From: Dryococelus australis
Lineage: Eukaryota; Arthropoda; Insecta; Phasmatodea; Phasmatidae
Length of the DNA stretch: 64,000 nucleotides
Direction of reading: 5' to 3'
NCBI GenBank assembly: GCA_029891345.1
Contig: CM056993.1
Coordinates: 276,226,016 to 276,290,015, forward strand
In this document: in pieces, positions 21,423-32,582 of the stretch
Layout: each line of letters starts with the position of its first letter
Position numbering within the stretch: position 1 is the stretch's first letter
The notes under the pieces: generated by a model
Database searches by the model: none
The model's input: the letters and a program-made list of their open reading frames with translations, nothing else
What the model was told of the DNA's origin: nothing
Program-made: the position numbers and the translations under genes

Positions 21423-22831
21423 ATGTTTATTACAATCCAAATGAGTAATGTGTATAATAGTCAATACGCTCATAAATTAGGTGCATTTAAAAATTATGTT
21501 TCTAAAAAAAGTATTTCAAAGAAAGTAACTATAAAAAGACTTAAAACAGAAGCATAAAACGATCATTTCAAACAAGATACCTGTAAAGTTAACACAGGGC
21601 AATTAATTGTTTTTAAAGAAATTAGGATATACTGAAATATAAATGGAAGACATACTTAATTTGAAGTACCAATAAGTTATGATGATGGAATCACCAATAC
21701 AGAAATACATGTATATGAGCCGTTCTGGGCAGGACCATATATGTTTCCATTGGAAATAAGGATTGCTATACGAAATCAGGATATTTACACATTACCATCG
21801 AAATCAAGTTTAAGGTTTAGAGGAACAATCAAATAGACAGCCGACGCAACTAATCCAGCAACTACTGGAATAGTGAAAAACTGATTACTTCATTTAATCG
21901 AAAGAATTGCATATCTGCTCAATGGTGTTGAAATCGACCAATCATGTGATGTTGGGATTACTTCCACGATAAAAACATCTCTCAAAAACTGTAAACAATC
22001 TGTATACAGGGCGAATGGCTGGGTGGAGCAATGCTAATAATTTTAAACCAAAAATAAACCCAGGCAGAAAATACAAAGTTGTTATACCATTAAATGTTGT
22101 TTTGGGCTTCGCTGAGGACTATAATTATGTAATATTAAATTCTAAACAAGAATTGGTTATTCTATTTGGTAATACACATTTTAATGCTATATACAACATG
22201 GCTAATAATGGGGAAGGTGTAACATTTGAATTAAATGGTGTTGAATGGCTAATGCCACATATTTAAATTAACACTCGTGAATGTGTAAAGTTTTTAAAAT
22301 ATATCGAAAAAGGGAAGAATCTAGATATTGCTTTCAGATCGTCACTTTGGAGTCATATGGAATGTGAAATGAAGTTTTTTGTTTGAGAAACCACAATTTG
22401 TCATTTGTTTTCAAACAAATCGACAAAACATTTTAAAAGCTGATAGATCAGTATTCGATTATTGTGATACAAAAAAATGTTAAACTGTATCTAAACACAG
22501 TCAAGTTTATCCATATACCAATTTTAATGTGAACTTTGGAAATGGGAAATTTCTTATTTGCTACTAAATGTACTCGAAGTTCCAGGAAATGTGTTATAAG
22601 AAAATCAGCTCCTCAATATTAGAACCTGAATCATTTAAAACCAGAGGAACATTATTTGTATTTGATGTAAGCAAACAAGATGAAACTATTACCAATAGTA
22701 TAGTGGATTCACAAATTAAAATTATTGCAAATAAACCAATTCCTGCAAATACGCAAGCTTATGTGTTGATAAGTCACAATAGATTTCTGGGTTACAATGT
22801 AAGAGATAAGCTGGTGAAGATAATGACTTGA
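21423..22831 (+). pseudogene. Double-jelly-roll-type capsid protein, frameshifted
   Basis: This is probably the main capsid component. The frame begins at ATG 21423 with MSNVYNSQYAHKLGAF and a basic N-terminal region. It continues through EVPISYDDGI, EPFWAGPYMFPLEI, a NPATTGIVKN block, LIERIAYLLNGVEIDQS, GWSNANNFKPKINPGRKY, IPLNVVLGFAEDYNYVILN (22090 on), VEWLMPHI, VKFLKYIEKGKNLDIAFR, FDYCD, YPYTNFNVNFGN and MYSKFQEM. It ends with FVFDVSKQDETIT, NKPIPANTQAYVLISHNRF and a stop at 22829-22831. About 470 codons are covered, with four or more frameshifts and several stops. The block order is that of proteins annotated as having a double-jelly-roll-like domain. The longest intact pieces are 22015-22266 and 22568-22831. 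Confidence 0.7.
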
Positions 22832-22865
22832 GTCAGTAAACAACAAAACAACAAGATTTTTGCAA

Positions 22866-23338
22866 TGTGCAAGGATTTCAATCCCTACAAAAATTGATCA
22901 TTAAATAATTGGCTATTATTGGCATAGAAGAACACACAATGGTATTCAGCTTCAAACAACCATTCCACTGGAAATATAAGTCCCAAATACAAGAAAACAA
23001 ATAGATGGGTAACCAAACACCATGGTTTAACCTGGGAAAGTGGGTGTATGGAGTATGATAATATTGAAGAGATTTGCAAACAATTCTTAAATAATCGTGA
23101 AATATATGTAGGTGGATTTGAGCAAAAACATATTTTCGAAAGTGCATGGAATGAGAAAGTAACAGATATTCAAAAAGAATACAATTGTCCTTCATTCAAA
23201 CAATTGTGTAGAACATCTGGTTATAAATCGAACTCTGCAGAGGAAAACTCTAAATTAATTCTAAATTGGTCATTGGTGACTCTGGGGTGAAACAGTTTAT
23301 GATGATTCTCCCCCTGAGTCACCAGTAGAAATTTTACT
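22866..23338 (+). pseudogene. Conserved uncharacterised element-borne protein, one frameshift
   Basis: Blocks are a LIIK-stop-LAIIGIEEHTMVFSFKQPF segment, then after a frameshift YKKTNRWVTKHHGLTWESG, MEYDNIEEICKQFL, REIYVGGFEQKHIFESAW and a CPSFKQLC motif. It ends near PESPVEILLK. This arrangement (ELAI-like strand, F-x-PF, N-x-W, HG-x-x-W, a later IYVxG, then CPS-x-K-x-L) recurs in arthropod proteins of unknown function. The opening strand and later motifs might fit a ribonuclease H-like exonuclease fold, but I cannot show catalytic acids. It lies immediately 3' of the capsid gene in the same orientation. Confidence 0.5.
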
Positions 23339-26140
23339 CAAGTGATATAGCATTATTTGGGATGAGTGGAATTTAGTATATAAATGTATTTGGTTTGTAC
23401 AAGCCAATACTTTGTAAAGATGGATCAAGATGAGAACATGGTCACGTGTTTGTGAATACACAAATCAAAGTGTAAATTTAATATTACCAAGTTAATTGCA
23501 CATTGGAGTAAACCTTTTGGAAAATGTTTTGGAAAGTATCAGTTTTGCTGTTTTTTGTAAAAAAAAAAAAAAAAAAATATTTTTCCCCCAACAATTTGCA
23601 TCTCTGGAAAACTCTTGTTTGTTTCATTTTTAAAAATATCCAATGTAAATTAGAAGCTGGAAAATTGTAATGATTTAATTCTTCTCCCAATCAGACAAAA
23701 TGTCCTATGTTCTATATGTGATTGAATACCACTCTAACATCGAAAAAATGTACTCACACTTTTACCTGTATGTATAATACTACAGATATTGTCAAAGGGA
23801 AGAAATGATGTAAATGTATTTTTTGTAAAAATCTAATTTTGTCAATATGTACTTTGTAATACAAATGTAGCAAAATAAATTGTTTGAAACTACTTTTTTG
23901 TGTTTTACTGACTTTACTAATGCATTAATTGTAATATCCCCATATTCTGACTATGTAATATTAGTTACGTGCATTTAAGAATAAAGGTTTGTGGGTGGGA
24001 TATTGATTAAACAATAGAAAATTTGAAAATGATTTAAAAGTACTCTTAGCAGTGAGTCAGGCAGGGCTAGTAGCCATCCAAACACGCTTGGCATAGTTTG
24101 GCAGAGTTCCTTCTGTGTTTTTCACTGCTCCATCAAACACACCGAAGCACACAACTACCTACCCTTAAACATGCTTAAAACTAACTAAATTACAACACCT
24201 TTCCCCCTGCACTCATACCCACAGTGATACACTTACCCAACCAATTTTCCTCAGAGTTCTTGGTATTTTATTCTAGATGGTTTTAACATATATTTACGAG
24301 TATTTAACAGTGTAGAGGGGGCCTGAATTGAGATATTGTTCCACCTTTTGTCAATAGTGCAATAGTATGGCGGTTATTCAGTATCTCCCTCATAACAATA
24401 TTAAATGCCTTTCAAATATACATCAAGAACCCATCTACTATTTATTCAAACACTCTTCCCCTGCACTCATACACGTGATTAAAAAAATATTAAAACTACT
24501 AAAATTTAACTTATATGAACAAGCTACCCCATCACACATCAAAACCTTTCATTCGTTAAAGTTACTGAAGGTCCAAACATCCATCACACAGACATCCTTC
24601 ACTTAAACAACACATTCTGAGCAGTGAGTCATGCAGGGCTAGTAGCCCTCCAAACATGCTTGGCATTGTTCCTTCTTTGTTTTTCACTGCTCCATCAAAC
24701 ACACCCAAGCACACAACAGCCCTCCCTTAAACATACTTAAAACTACATAAAACTAGTAAAACATATGTAAAACTAAGAAAATTATAAATATTTTAACAAA
24801 ACTCAAATAAATTTAACGAATTCGCGAAGAAATTCTAAAAGTTAATCGATTTTAAGTAAAATCTATCAAAGTTTTAACTATTTCATTGAGCAACTTTTTG
24901 AGAAATAGCAAAGAAAGTGTGTGACGGTCTGGACCACGTCACCATAATCACCCATTCGAATTACCATTCATTAACACTAAGTTTACAGTGTACCTCACTC
25001 TGTTGGCTGGTGTGCATCGTCCAAGCCCCTCCCTCCTACCCTCTCCCCACTCCTTAAATATTGAAACTTGTTAAGTACTTTAGGGAGTTTTTCTTAATAG
25101 TTGTTGTGTGTACTTTCTCGTTCCTATTTAGTGGAATTATATCATAGTTGAAAGAGAGGGATTCTCTGTTTAAGGATGACTGAAAACCACCAGTGTGCTC
25201 TGTCCCGAACAGATCTTGTAATAAAATTCATAGCCAACAGGGTTCACTCTGAAACCTTAAATGTAAAGTGCTAAAAATTGTTTTACCTTGTCTTATTAGA
25301 TATTTCTGTAGAAACCCTTTTAACATTACTCTCTAGGATTAATAAAGAGCACTTGAGCCTTCTTGTTAATGATAGTATGACATCTTTAAAACTGGTATTC
25401 GTTCAGGCATGAATTCGCCTTAGTATTTTTCTTGAGATTGCGATTGTCACTATATTTTTTTACTCTTAAGACACAAGTTTGTGTTTTCTAGTTAAAAACT
25501 ACCTGTTCAGTGATTACTATCATAGTATACATGACTTTTAGTGATTAAACTTCACTTATTTTCATATTATATTAAAATAATTCACCATTCGTTTACAAGA
25601 ACCAAGCACTTTTAGAAAGTTTAAGACTTTATTAATCAAGAGTAATTTTTCTTAGGGAAACTAAAACATTTCACACTTTATTAATCAGAGTAATTTTTCT
25701 GTTTCTTAAGGTAATCCAAAACTTTTTTTTGTAAAGGGAAAAGGTATAATAAATATACACATTTGTCTAAAATATACACATTTCTGATATATTTGAGTGA
25801 TAATAATTGTAAAATAAACTTATTATAAACTTATTACAGACATGATTCGTTTCGTAGAAAAATATATACATTCGTTAGCTTCCAAAACTCCTATCGGCAT
25901 TCGAAGTATGGTATACTAGTGTGTTAATTTCAACTTTGAAATGCGGTATTTTGCTTAAATATATACATTTGCCATGAATGTTAGTTGGCTGTATTTGCCA
26001 AATAAACTTGTTAGATATGAAGATTGGTTTAAAAGCTTTTATAATAGTTAAGAATACATGTTTACAGAATATATATGCACGTACATTAAAAAATGTTTGG
26101 GTAAAAGTTTCCTGAACTCGAAATATTTTTTCTTATGGAA
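23339..26140. other. Unexplained AT-rich part of the Polinton-type element
   Basis: No conserved protein can be read on either strand. In canonical elements a gene of about 3 kb for protein-primed DNA polymerase B would be expected somewhere in the element. I find no recognisable polymerase motif. The stretch includes a poly-A/T-like run at 23560-23577, a two-copy repeat at 24046-24755 and a local duplication at about 25625-25710 (TTTATTAATCA...GTAATTTTTCT). Confidence 0.5.
24046..24755 (+). repeat. Direct repeat pair inside the element
   Basis: 24052-24190 and 24622-24755 share GCAGTGAGTCA, GCAGGGCTAGTAGCC, CCAAACA, GCTTGGCAT, TTTTTCACTGCTCCATCAAAC and CTTAAACAT, in the same order. The copies are about 130-140 bp long and about 570 bp apart. 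Whether they are internal element repeats or a later duplication is unknown. Confidence 0.8.
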
Positions 26141-27000
26141 TAAATGTTCTTTACTGTAAACGTGAAGGGAACACGTCAGTGGTGTTTCAAATTTTCCTCA
26201 CTGGGGCAGCCATGGACCTGCAGGTCTTTGGTATGTTTGGTGTCCAGGAACGTTGCTTCCCACGGTCAGCAAAGTTACCTGGCCACCGTCTCGGCGCCCT
26301 CTACCTGTCTCCACACGAGAAATGGGGGTGAATGTTTTTGACAGTGATAGGAGCCGTGCTGGGGAAGGTGGTGAAGGGTGGTCGGCACTGGCTTTGTTGA
26401 TTACTCGGCAGAACAAACGAACACTGTATTGTCGGCCGTGCAGCATGGAGTCCTAGTAGGGGGCGACGGAGGAGGGAAGTATCAGCCATAATTTTTGGAG
26501 CCGTGTTTAGCACAGGCGGAAGCATCTATGCTGGGAAAGGAGGTTGGGATGTCAGAGGAACGCACAGTAGTACTCTACTGGGAAAGTCTGTGGGCGGTCT
26601 CTGGTACCTGGCATTTTCTACATGCAGAGGACAAAAAGTGTAAACTCTCTCCCTCTCCTTGAGCTGCGTTGTCTCCACGCTGCTCGAAGCAAAATAATAT
26701 TTTTTTTTGGCAGCGCAGCGTGAGAGCCTTAAACTTGTCGAGTACGCGTTGGAGAAGGTGGGTTGAAACGGTGAAATGAGTGGTCTCAAACATCATGAGA
26801 ACTTGCGGCGATTTCTTTGACTGTGTCGCGTGCACAAAACAGGAGGCGGGGTGGGCTGAGAATTTTTTTGGTTTCCAAAGGCCTTCAGTTTCAAATGAGC
26901 CGCAGGCCTACCTCACTGGGTAACACAAGGCATTGAACGTTTCTTAGTCAATACACTTACACGTTTCTCTTGCGTGTTCGTATAAATGCTTCGGTATTTA
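26141..27000. other. GC-richer island inside the AT-rich element
   Basis: Composition changes visibly here compared with both sides. Overlapping open frames of 60-87 codons exist on both strands, as expected from fewer AT-rich stop codons. None shows a domain or consistent coding signature. It could be an inserted host fragment, another mobile element, or part of the element with distinct composition. No boundaries with target duplication were found. Confidence 0.4.
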
Positions 27001-27169
27001 ACTATGTAATTGTTGAGATTTACACAGCTGTCAGAAAATGTTTTGAGGAATTGCTGCGATTTTAACGTGCGGAAAGAGGGAAGCCATTTTCTTGGATAGA
27101 TACGTGTAGTTAAATTAATTTCTTAGCGTATTCATTCAGTTTTGTAATACTTTAGGTGGAAGATGGTTT

Positions 27170-28068
27170 GTCTGGTTTAACCTGTATTTCGGTACGTGTT
27201 GGGAGGGGGAGGGGGTGAGTTGTAATTTTATACTAGTTTGGTGTTTGTTTAATTAAATTAAATTTTGTGTTCCATTCGGAAATCGCATGATAAAAAATCG
27301 GTGTAATGAATACGTGTTTGGTTCTGTCGATTATGTGATAAAAGTGGAGATCATTTACGTTTGAAATATAGTATATTTCGTTACGATATTAATATAAATC
27401 GCACAATTCAAGACTTTTGTTTAATGATTCGTACTTATTTAATTCGCTTTGCCAAAATAGTTTATTACTTTTATACTATTCGAGGTGTGATTATGCTTAG
27501 TGTTTGCTAGATCTATATGTTTAAATTAATAGTGTGTGTCTTTTCATTAAAAAGTATTTACTTCGCCGAAAAGAAAACTTTTCTCCCGTACCTAAATACT
27601 CAGTACGCTTCCAGACTTGCACATTATTCGTATGTCACTAACCAAAAAATTATATAAAATTGTCCTTATACCACTCTTATTACACCAACTCTTATATAAG
27701 CAATTACAACCCACTTCCTCTGGTCAGTCGACTCCAGGACGTCACAAAAATACATCGATGCTGCTCCACTTATATCACCCTTATCACACCAATACAATAA
27801 TAAAATAATTTGATATCAAAGAATTATTTAATATAAAAATGACATCATAATATTGTCTTATTAATCGATTAATTGAAATAATTCATTTAATTAATCGATT
27901 AATACAATTAATTGATGCAATTAATTATTCGAGTAGAAAATGTTATTTAATCGCATTTGCATATCACAACTTGGCACTTAGCCCACTCTTGCACCAAATG
28001 CGACTTAAGCCACTCTTGCGCTATGTGTCCCAGTAGCCCGCCGTTGTCTCCACTAGTGTTTTACACCA
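27170..28068 (-). repeat. Right terminal inverted repeat of the Polinton-type element
   Basis: Reverse complement of the left repeat. It contains CACTTAGCCCACTCTTGCACC (27974 on), GACTCCAGGACGTCAC (27729 on) and GGTGAGTTGTAATTTTAT (27214 on). The divergence between the two arms, many substitutions plus indels, indicates an old insertion. Confidence 0.85.
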
Positions 28069-28101
28069 TAACAAATATCGTAAACATAGCTATAGGGCTA
28101 C

Positions 28102-28560
28102 TTAAAGGGACTATGTAGCTGCGCGTCCGCGGTCAAGAAGTGAGGGAGCGATACGAGTGATACTAACACGCACGCCTAGCGCCTCATCGCTTCTACACGC
28201 AAGGCGTGCAGTGTTTCCATCGTAACGCTGTACTGTGCAAATGATGTCTGTAACAGTAGGGTTTTATTGCACGCGATGAAAGATCACAGATTAAACTACG
28301 TCCGCATCGTTGTACTTTTCTCTTGCCGCTTAAGAAAACTGCATAGGCAAGCTTTGAAAATGCGATATTTGACCACTTTCACGAATTTTTTTCTACGATA
28401 ATACACTAGATATGACAAAAGTAAAACGATAGTGATATAGACAATAGTTTTTTATCCTTTCTGTCAAAAAGTCGTATTTCGATAACTTTTATTTACCCAG
28501 ATACGCGTTTGCGAGTAAAGGACGATTTCACAGAAAATGTCCCGTACATAATCCCCTTAC
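28102..28560 (+). mobile_element. TTAA-flanked MITE family B, copy 3
   Basis: TTAA (28102-28105) is followed by AGGGACTATGTAGC. The right end ACATAATCCCC is followed by TTAC (28557-28560). The ends form an inverted repeat (AGGGACTATGT against GGGGATTATGT). Most of the interior matches the copy at 51.4 kb, including AAACTACGTCCGCAT and CACTAACACGCACGCC-type text. It lies only about 35 bp outside the Polinton-type element. Confidence 0.75.
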
Positions 28561-29111
28561 GTGACGGGACGACGCTACAGGAGTTTTTTAGCAACTTCAT
28601 TAATGTAGGTAGCGGAACATGACTCATCCGTCCCCATAGCGACAAGCAGTTTCACGGCGACCTTGACCTACCGTACGACCCGTTGACACCTCACGGACAT
28701 GAGGTTCCAGGTTTGAATCCCGGGAAACCCATGGATACTGTGTTTAATGTTAAGCTCAGTTTAATTTGCAAGCCGTCTCTAACTCTTCTTCCGGCATCAA
28801 TGCGTAGGTCTTGAGAATCCAAACAAAAAAAAATTATATTTTTTCAAGCTTGAAAAATTCACGCAGAAATGAAAATACTAATCCAATTTTCATACAGGCG
28901 TGATTGAGAAACATTGTTAATTCACTGGTACGCAGACACCTCTTAAAAATACGTTCTTGAGGTACGCTCTACATTCAATGTATAGGTAAAAATGACGAAT
29001 GTCTTAACTGAAGCAAATAAATTGAGCCAGCGTATGAAGCGAAAAAATCGCAACAACGTACATTAACGGGAACAACAGAATTCCTGTCCGTAAACAGCAT
29101 AAGGTGCTTAA
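28561..29111. other. No recognisable feature
   Basis: Includes a short TTTGAATCCCGGG segment near 28715 that resembles a B-box but has no tRNA or SINE context. Nothing else is supported. Confidence 0.35.
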
Positions 29112-29530
29112 AAACTGTTCACGATAAAGTGAGCACTTTTGAAATGAACCTTGGAAAAAAGTCACTGCACCTACCTGCATATATTTTAACGGGCGTAATG
29201 AGTAACACGTGCCCAGTAAAGTTGGTAACTATGGACGGGAAAGTAGTTCCATATATTATTGTCGAATAAAAAGTTTTAGGTAACCACTTGTGATAACTTA
29301 AATTGTTTCTGTCGTATTGTTCTTTTAATGCATTGAAGTGTAAAAATGAGTTGATTTTGTAAAATATTTACTTTTCTAATAATATAACAGTTTCACCTGA
29401 CCGGCCCACGAATAAAGTGATGAGGCCCATGGCAGTGGTAATCTTACATAAGGCGGTAGAACACGCAACGTGTATAAAAGTAGATCGTAAGCAGGGCTTT
29501 CAAAAGTGCTCATTTTACCGTGAAAAGTTT
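29112..29530 (+). mobile_element. MITE family A copy
   Basis: It starts AAACTGTTCACGATAAAGTGAGCACTTTTG and ends AAAAGTGCTCATTTTACCGTGAAAAGTTT, with a full-length interior including ACGAATAAAGTGATGAGGCCCATGG. The terminal bases are mutated on both sides in a matching way (AAACT...AGTTT). Confidence 0.85.
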
Positions 29531-31090
29531 ACACATGTGTCTACATCTAAGGTTGTACTTAAGCTCAGTTTTTATAGGCACTGTTTTCTCAATGAAGGGG
29601 AAACCCCTCCTCATCCATTAAGAATGTTTATGTTTACGCCACTGCTGATATACGTTATATACACTTTGCAGTAAAGAAAGGCGCTGATCCCATGATGCGA
29701 CAAACGTATGATGCATGCCCTAAAATGCTTCGTTCGGTCAAAAATGGAAGTCTCAAATTAAAGGAGGAAAGTGCGATCGTTTTTGGGTGTAATTGAACAT
29801 TGTGGACTAACATTTTAACAGGCACTGCGTAACTCCCAGCTACGAAACTTACATAAAATTCCACAGTATAATATAAAACAATATATATGACACAAAATTC
29901 TAAGCGTCGAAAGAACAGAAAAATTCCCAATACACGCTCTTAACGTGGCACGAAAATCCCACTCAGTTCGACTGCATATTTTAGAAACATGCTCTATAAC
30001 AGTGACGCTAATTATGTTGATAAGTAATTTGAAACGTCCCTGATTTTTGGGTCGAGTATGCATCATGCAAATGCACTGAAATGAGGAAACGTAATTGAAA
30101 TTGATATTACCAACTAATAAGAATTATTAAGGTGAAGAGTGCGTAAATGAGGGGAGTGGAATGGGGGTTGGTCTGGGGCTCAGCGTTTTCAGATAACCTC
30201 TGCCACACTTGGTAAAACTGCCATTTTGGAAATTAAGCCGGATCACAAAGGCGTGTTCTCAACGGAACTGAAAAAACCACGTGACTGGAACAATGGTTAA
30301 CGCGGAGTTTACATAAACAAACCTTAAATTTTTAGCCACTTCCTCTAAAACTGTTACACAACTAGTTTGTGCTTAAGTTACACGCAAAATTTTTATTTTA
30401 ATAAAAGTGGTATTCTATCGAGAAAAAATATCAAAACATTAACATCAATTTGATTACGTGGTGCTGACGATTCGCGTGTTGACAGTACGCATAATTCCAG
30501 TCTAGTTCATTACTACTTTTTTGACGTCCTCTTTTTTATGTTGGAAGACTACTCAAAGGACGGCTTGTGCACTAACCTCACCTAGGCCCACACATCTACA
30601 CATCATCTAAAACTTTAACTGCTTAACCGTGTCTCGTCACTCTAAACCTGCATATGCCGTACGGCTCCGATCAGCGAAGTGTCATCTAAGCTTTGAACAT
30701 ATGTTAACTAGTAAAAGCTTAATGTTTTGCTTTCGCCTTATGTTCGCCGACATGGGAACATTTCCGACCAACCTTTCCCTAAATCATCTCCTCTTCCCCT
30801 CTCCATCGTGTTTTTAAGTTAAAGGTTAGAGACGTCAAGTACCATATATAGCCAGGTGCAACTAAGAACAAAAATGCGAGATTTCACAAACACCTGCAAG
30901 CAAGTTGCGAAAGTACACACACACATGCGCACACACACAAGCGCGTAAGTTGAAAATATGCCCTAACAACGAGTAATATTACAACTTTTTTTTCCACGTT
31001 TCAACTGAAAGTTATTTCTTTATGTCTGAAATTACTGCGCGAGGAACAAAGATCAATATTGTAAACTTCTATCGTATTTAATGAGTGTGT
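29531..31090. other. Gene-free stretch
   Basis: A CA microsatellite lies at about 30915-30945. Short frames on both strands at 29.6-30.1 kb and 30.6 kb show no domain. No other feature is supported. Confidence 0.35.
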
Positions 31091-31340
31091 GAAGAGATTT
31101 GGATGGTTCTTAACGTCGAGGTCTTGAGAGCCGATCAGGGTAATTGAGATGAGTACGAAGCAGTGCCGGAATGAAATGGCGGGGGAAACGGGAGATCCCC
31201 GAGAAAAAAAGCCGAACAACGGCATCGTCCGGCACGATTATCACAGGCGAAAATCCGGAGTGACCCGGCCGGGGATTGAACCCGGGTCGGATCGCCTTTA
31301 TGGGAGGCGAGCAGGCTAACCGCTTAGCCACCGTGGCCCC
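31091..31340 (-). mobile_element. tRNA-derived SINE
   Basis: The minus-strand head GGGGCCACGGTGGCTAAGCGGTTAGCC contains an A-box-like segment and ends with B-box-like GGGTTCAATCCCCGGCC. The common body continues to the tail (GACCTCGACGTTAAG). A 6-bp insertion (GATCCG) lies just before the B-box. Confidence 0.85.
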
Positions 31341-32454
31341 TAAAATGTAATGCAAGCCAGTATGGATAAAAAACGAGAAATGGTAATCCCAAGTAACTGT
31401 TTTCACTAACTTTGGGGTTAAATATTTTACTAAAATGATGTATTTCTGCTAGACTATTTCATACGTTGTAGACATTTATATGTCATTGAGGCGCAAGATA
31501 TTATACAAAGTGCATCTTTCGGAAAAACGTAATTGTACACAAAGTTGGCATAAATTAATACCTAGGTCTTCCCTTTCTTACTTTTTCCATGTTGGGTTGC
31601 GAAAATCCGTGGACTTCAATTAATATATTTGCCATTAGAGGTGCTGATCGCCAAAAAGTGCATTATTTTATTATTACGAAATACCTTTCTACTTGTCTAC
31701 ATTATTTGGGTGTTCTACTTCCTCATATAGAAAAAAATTTTATATCGCACAGCTTTTGCATTATGGCATGTCAAAATACAAATTTTAGGGTTTTTGGGTC
31801 GTACAAAGAAAACAAACTAAAACATGTACAGAAAAATGAACCAGGGTAACAAAGGTGATGCCTCAATTAATGTTACGGCATGCTTAGTAGAACTTACTTT
31901 ACAAAATTATCATACTCGGCAACAAATAAAAAAATATGTTAAAAGTTCCTTATTTTAAGCAATTTTTGAAAATTACAAAAAAAATATCTCATAACGAGAT
32001 TTAAATAATTTTTTGCTGTAAATCATGGTGTCTTATTTTAGTATGCATAATCTTACTTCGGCGAGTTATTTTGTATTCGTTGTGCGTCCCAAAGCCAATA
32101 ACATTGTGATTGACATGCACCATGGAAAAAATACCCGTTCTGAAAAACTTTCATGCGTGGAAATAGTACTTTTAACGTCTACAATTTGAACCGTATTTCC
32201 GAAAAATATGAAATAAGGACATTTTTTGGGACCAACGCCCATCAAAATAAAAAATCAAGGGAACGTGTCTTGTTAAAACAAACTACTGTCACGACACGAA
32301 GTCTCACGACGAGCTTGCCTTGGTCAAGGCCAGGCGCGTGGATGCGAGAAGAGAGGGTCGGATCACCTTCACACGGGTGTCGCACGAATCTTGGATGTTA
32401 ATAACCTTCACGCACCGTTCCAGTGTAGCCGCTCCGCTACACAAAGATGATTTA
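31341..32454. other. Gene-free stretch
   Basis: AT-rich. A plus-strand frame of 86 codons at 31589-31849 has no recognisable domain. Nothing else is supported. Confidence 0.35.
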
Positions 32455-32582
32455 GCAGAGGGTTTTCTCGGGGTTCTCCCGTTTACCCTGTTCTTGCATT
32501 CCTGTGCTGCTCCTTGCTCGCCTCGCTCCACCCTCATCGGCTCTAAAGACCTCGATGTTAAGAGCCGCCCAAATATCTTCGC
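32455..32582 (+). mobile_element. 5'-truncated SINE
   Basis: Only the 3' half of the SINE body is present: GGTTTTCTCGGGG, a GCTGCTCCTTGCTCG segment, CACCCTCATCGGCTCT, AAGACCTCGATGTTAAGAGCC and CCCAAATATCTTC. The tRNA-like head is absent, as expected for 5' truncation during reverse transcription. Confidence 0.8.

Larger units (their letters stand above)
15621..28068. mobile_element. Decayed Maverick/Polinton-type element, apparently without PolB
   Basis: The element is about 12.4 kb and bounded by long terminal inverted repeats (15621-16540 and 27170-28068). Inside are relics of a retrovirus-type integrase, a packaging ATPase, an adenovirus-type cysteine protease, a phospholipase A2-domain protein, capsid-type proteins and one conserved uncharacterised protein. 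Integrase and ATPase lie on the minus strand and the virion genes on the plus strand, diverging near 19.75 kb. This gene set is diagnostic of Polintons or adintovirus-like elements. Every gene carries stops, frameshifts or lost catalytic residues. The 6-bp target duplication expected for the group is not recognisable (CGCTAT on the left against ATAACA on the right, assuming those ends). It is an endogenous, non-functional copy. Confidence 0.8.

Noticed and set aside
26144..26835. Protein-coding gene in the GC-richer island
   Set aside because: All frames are short, overlap on both strands and show no domain. The openness follows from base composition.
15615..28074. A 6-bp target-site duplication for the Polinton-type element
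   Set aside because: Flanks near the estimated ends (CGCTAT and ATAACA) do not match, and the exact termini are uncertain because of divergence.
28700..28730. B-box-like TTTGAATCCCGGG as a Pol III gene
   Set aside because: There is no A-box at the right distance and no SINE body after it.
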